From contig DYGY01000005.1 of NCBI GenBank assembly GCA_020724425.1, positions 1 through 64,000 on the forward strand: a stretch of DNA of 64,000 nt. Reading direction: 5' to 3'. Shown here piece after piece: positions 63,951 to 64,000 of this stretch. Within the stretch, counting starts at the first letter, position 1. Each line of letters opens with the position of its first letter. The stretch comes from Thermaerobacter marianensis. Its GTDB lineage: Bacteria > Bacillota > Sulfobacillia > DVGY01. Below the pieces are notes generated by a model, which worked only from the letters and a program-made list of their open reading frames with translations, was not told the DNA's origin and searched no databases. The translations under genes and the position numbers were made by a program.

Positions 63951-64000
63951 GTGTTAAGTGCTGGTTTAAAGGGTGCCTGGGAGATGCTTGTTAGTGGTGA
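63951..64000 (+). CDS. tupB: Tungstate ABC transporter permease, N-terminus only (cut by window end)
   Basis: From GTG 63951, three bases after the tupA stop and behind GGGGGGAGATAGGG, the frame reads VLSAGLKGAWEMLVSGD and runs off the window. This fits the start of TupB permeases and the usual tupABC order. Only 16 codons are available, so the call leans on position. Confidence 0.6.
   Translation, partial: MLSAGLKGAWEMLVSG

Noticed and set aside
1-64000. CRISPR arrays, tRNA/rRNA genes, prophage, toxin-antitoxin or defence clusters, secondary-metabolite clusters.
   Set aside because: No direct-repeat arrays, tRNA cloverleaf sequences, phage structural genes or recognised defence or biosynthetic enzymes were seen on reading both strands; short tRNA-like elements could still be missed without software.

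Overview
The window looks like chromosome from an anaerobic, endospore-forming member of the Bacillota (Clostridia or a related class). The supporting signs are: three ger genes for a germinant receptor; a B12-dependent class II ribonucleotide reductase; a very long 2-hydroxyacyl-CoA dehydratase activase-like protein; meso-diaminopimelate dehydrogenase; an 11-subunit complex I without the NADH module; the start of a tungstate transporter; S-layer (SLH) and LysM proteins; low GC; strong Shine-Dalgarno sites; and TTGACA/TATAAT-type promoters. I cannot name the genus.

Layout. 1-3.2 kb is eroded accessory DNA: an IS66 transposase remnant, two membrane proteins of unknown function, and copy 1 of a ~355-bp repeat with IS200/IS605-like hairpin ends. 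3.2-11.3 kb carries a secreted beta-propeller protein, a YwbE-like protein, the giant activase and a GH3 beta-glucosidase. 11.4-16.9 kb holds a membrane-bound LuxR-type regulator divergent from a 1304-residue SLH/GLUG surface protein, with two abutting palindromes between them. 17-27 kb is a mosaic of small or poorly known genes: an XRE-like regulator, an ADP-ribosylglycohydrolase remnant, a four-PAS diguanylate cyclase, two GNATs, an ArsC-like protein with a GyrI-like fragment behind it, a methyltransferase, a His-rich polytopic membrane protein and a triple-LysM protein. 27-37 kb holds ddh-queG, a zinc-ribbon/metallo-beta-lactamase pair, the germination genes (gerB-type convergent with gerA-gerC) and a lysC-phosphodiesterase-HAD-MoaD-like run.

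37-46.9 kb is nuoABCDHIJKLMN, read from a near-consensus sigma-A promoter and closed by a terminator. 47-54 kb holds a Fur/PerR-type regulator overlapping sfsA, nrdR-nrdJ behind a promoter with an embedded NrdR-box-like palindrome, an M3 oligopeptidase and a two-TM sensor-like protein. 54-57.3 kb is a minus-strand amino-acid cluster (ornithine cyclodeaminase family, EamA exporter, FAD amine/amino-acid oxidase) with copy 2 of the repeat wedged exactly between two of its genes. 57.5-62.2 kb is a complete branched-chain amino-acid ABC transporter (livKHMGF) with a strong hairpin between the binding protein and the permeases. The window ends in a YwiC-like membrane protein and tupA-tupB (tupB cut off).

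Together the genes suggest an amino-acid-using anaerobe: import (liv), deamination (oxidase, cyclodeaminase family, 2-hydroxyacyl-CoA dehydratase chemistry) and energy conservation by a donor-unspecified complex I. I see no CRISPR array, tRNA, rRNA, prophage, recognisable defence island or biosynthetic gene cluster. The least explained features are the two-copy repeat and how it has shaped gene ends, the palindrome-flanked LuxR/SLH pair, the His-rich membrane protein, and the inverted germination locus.
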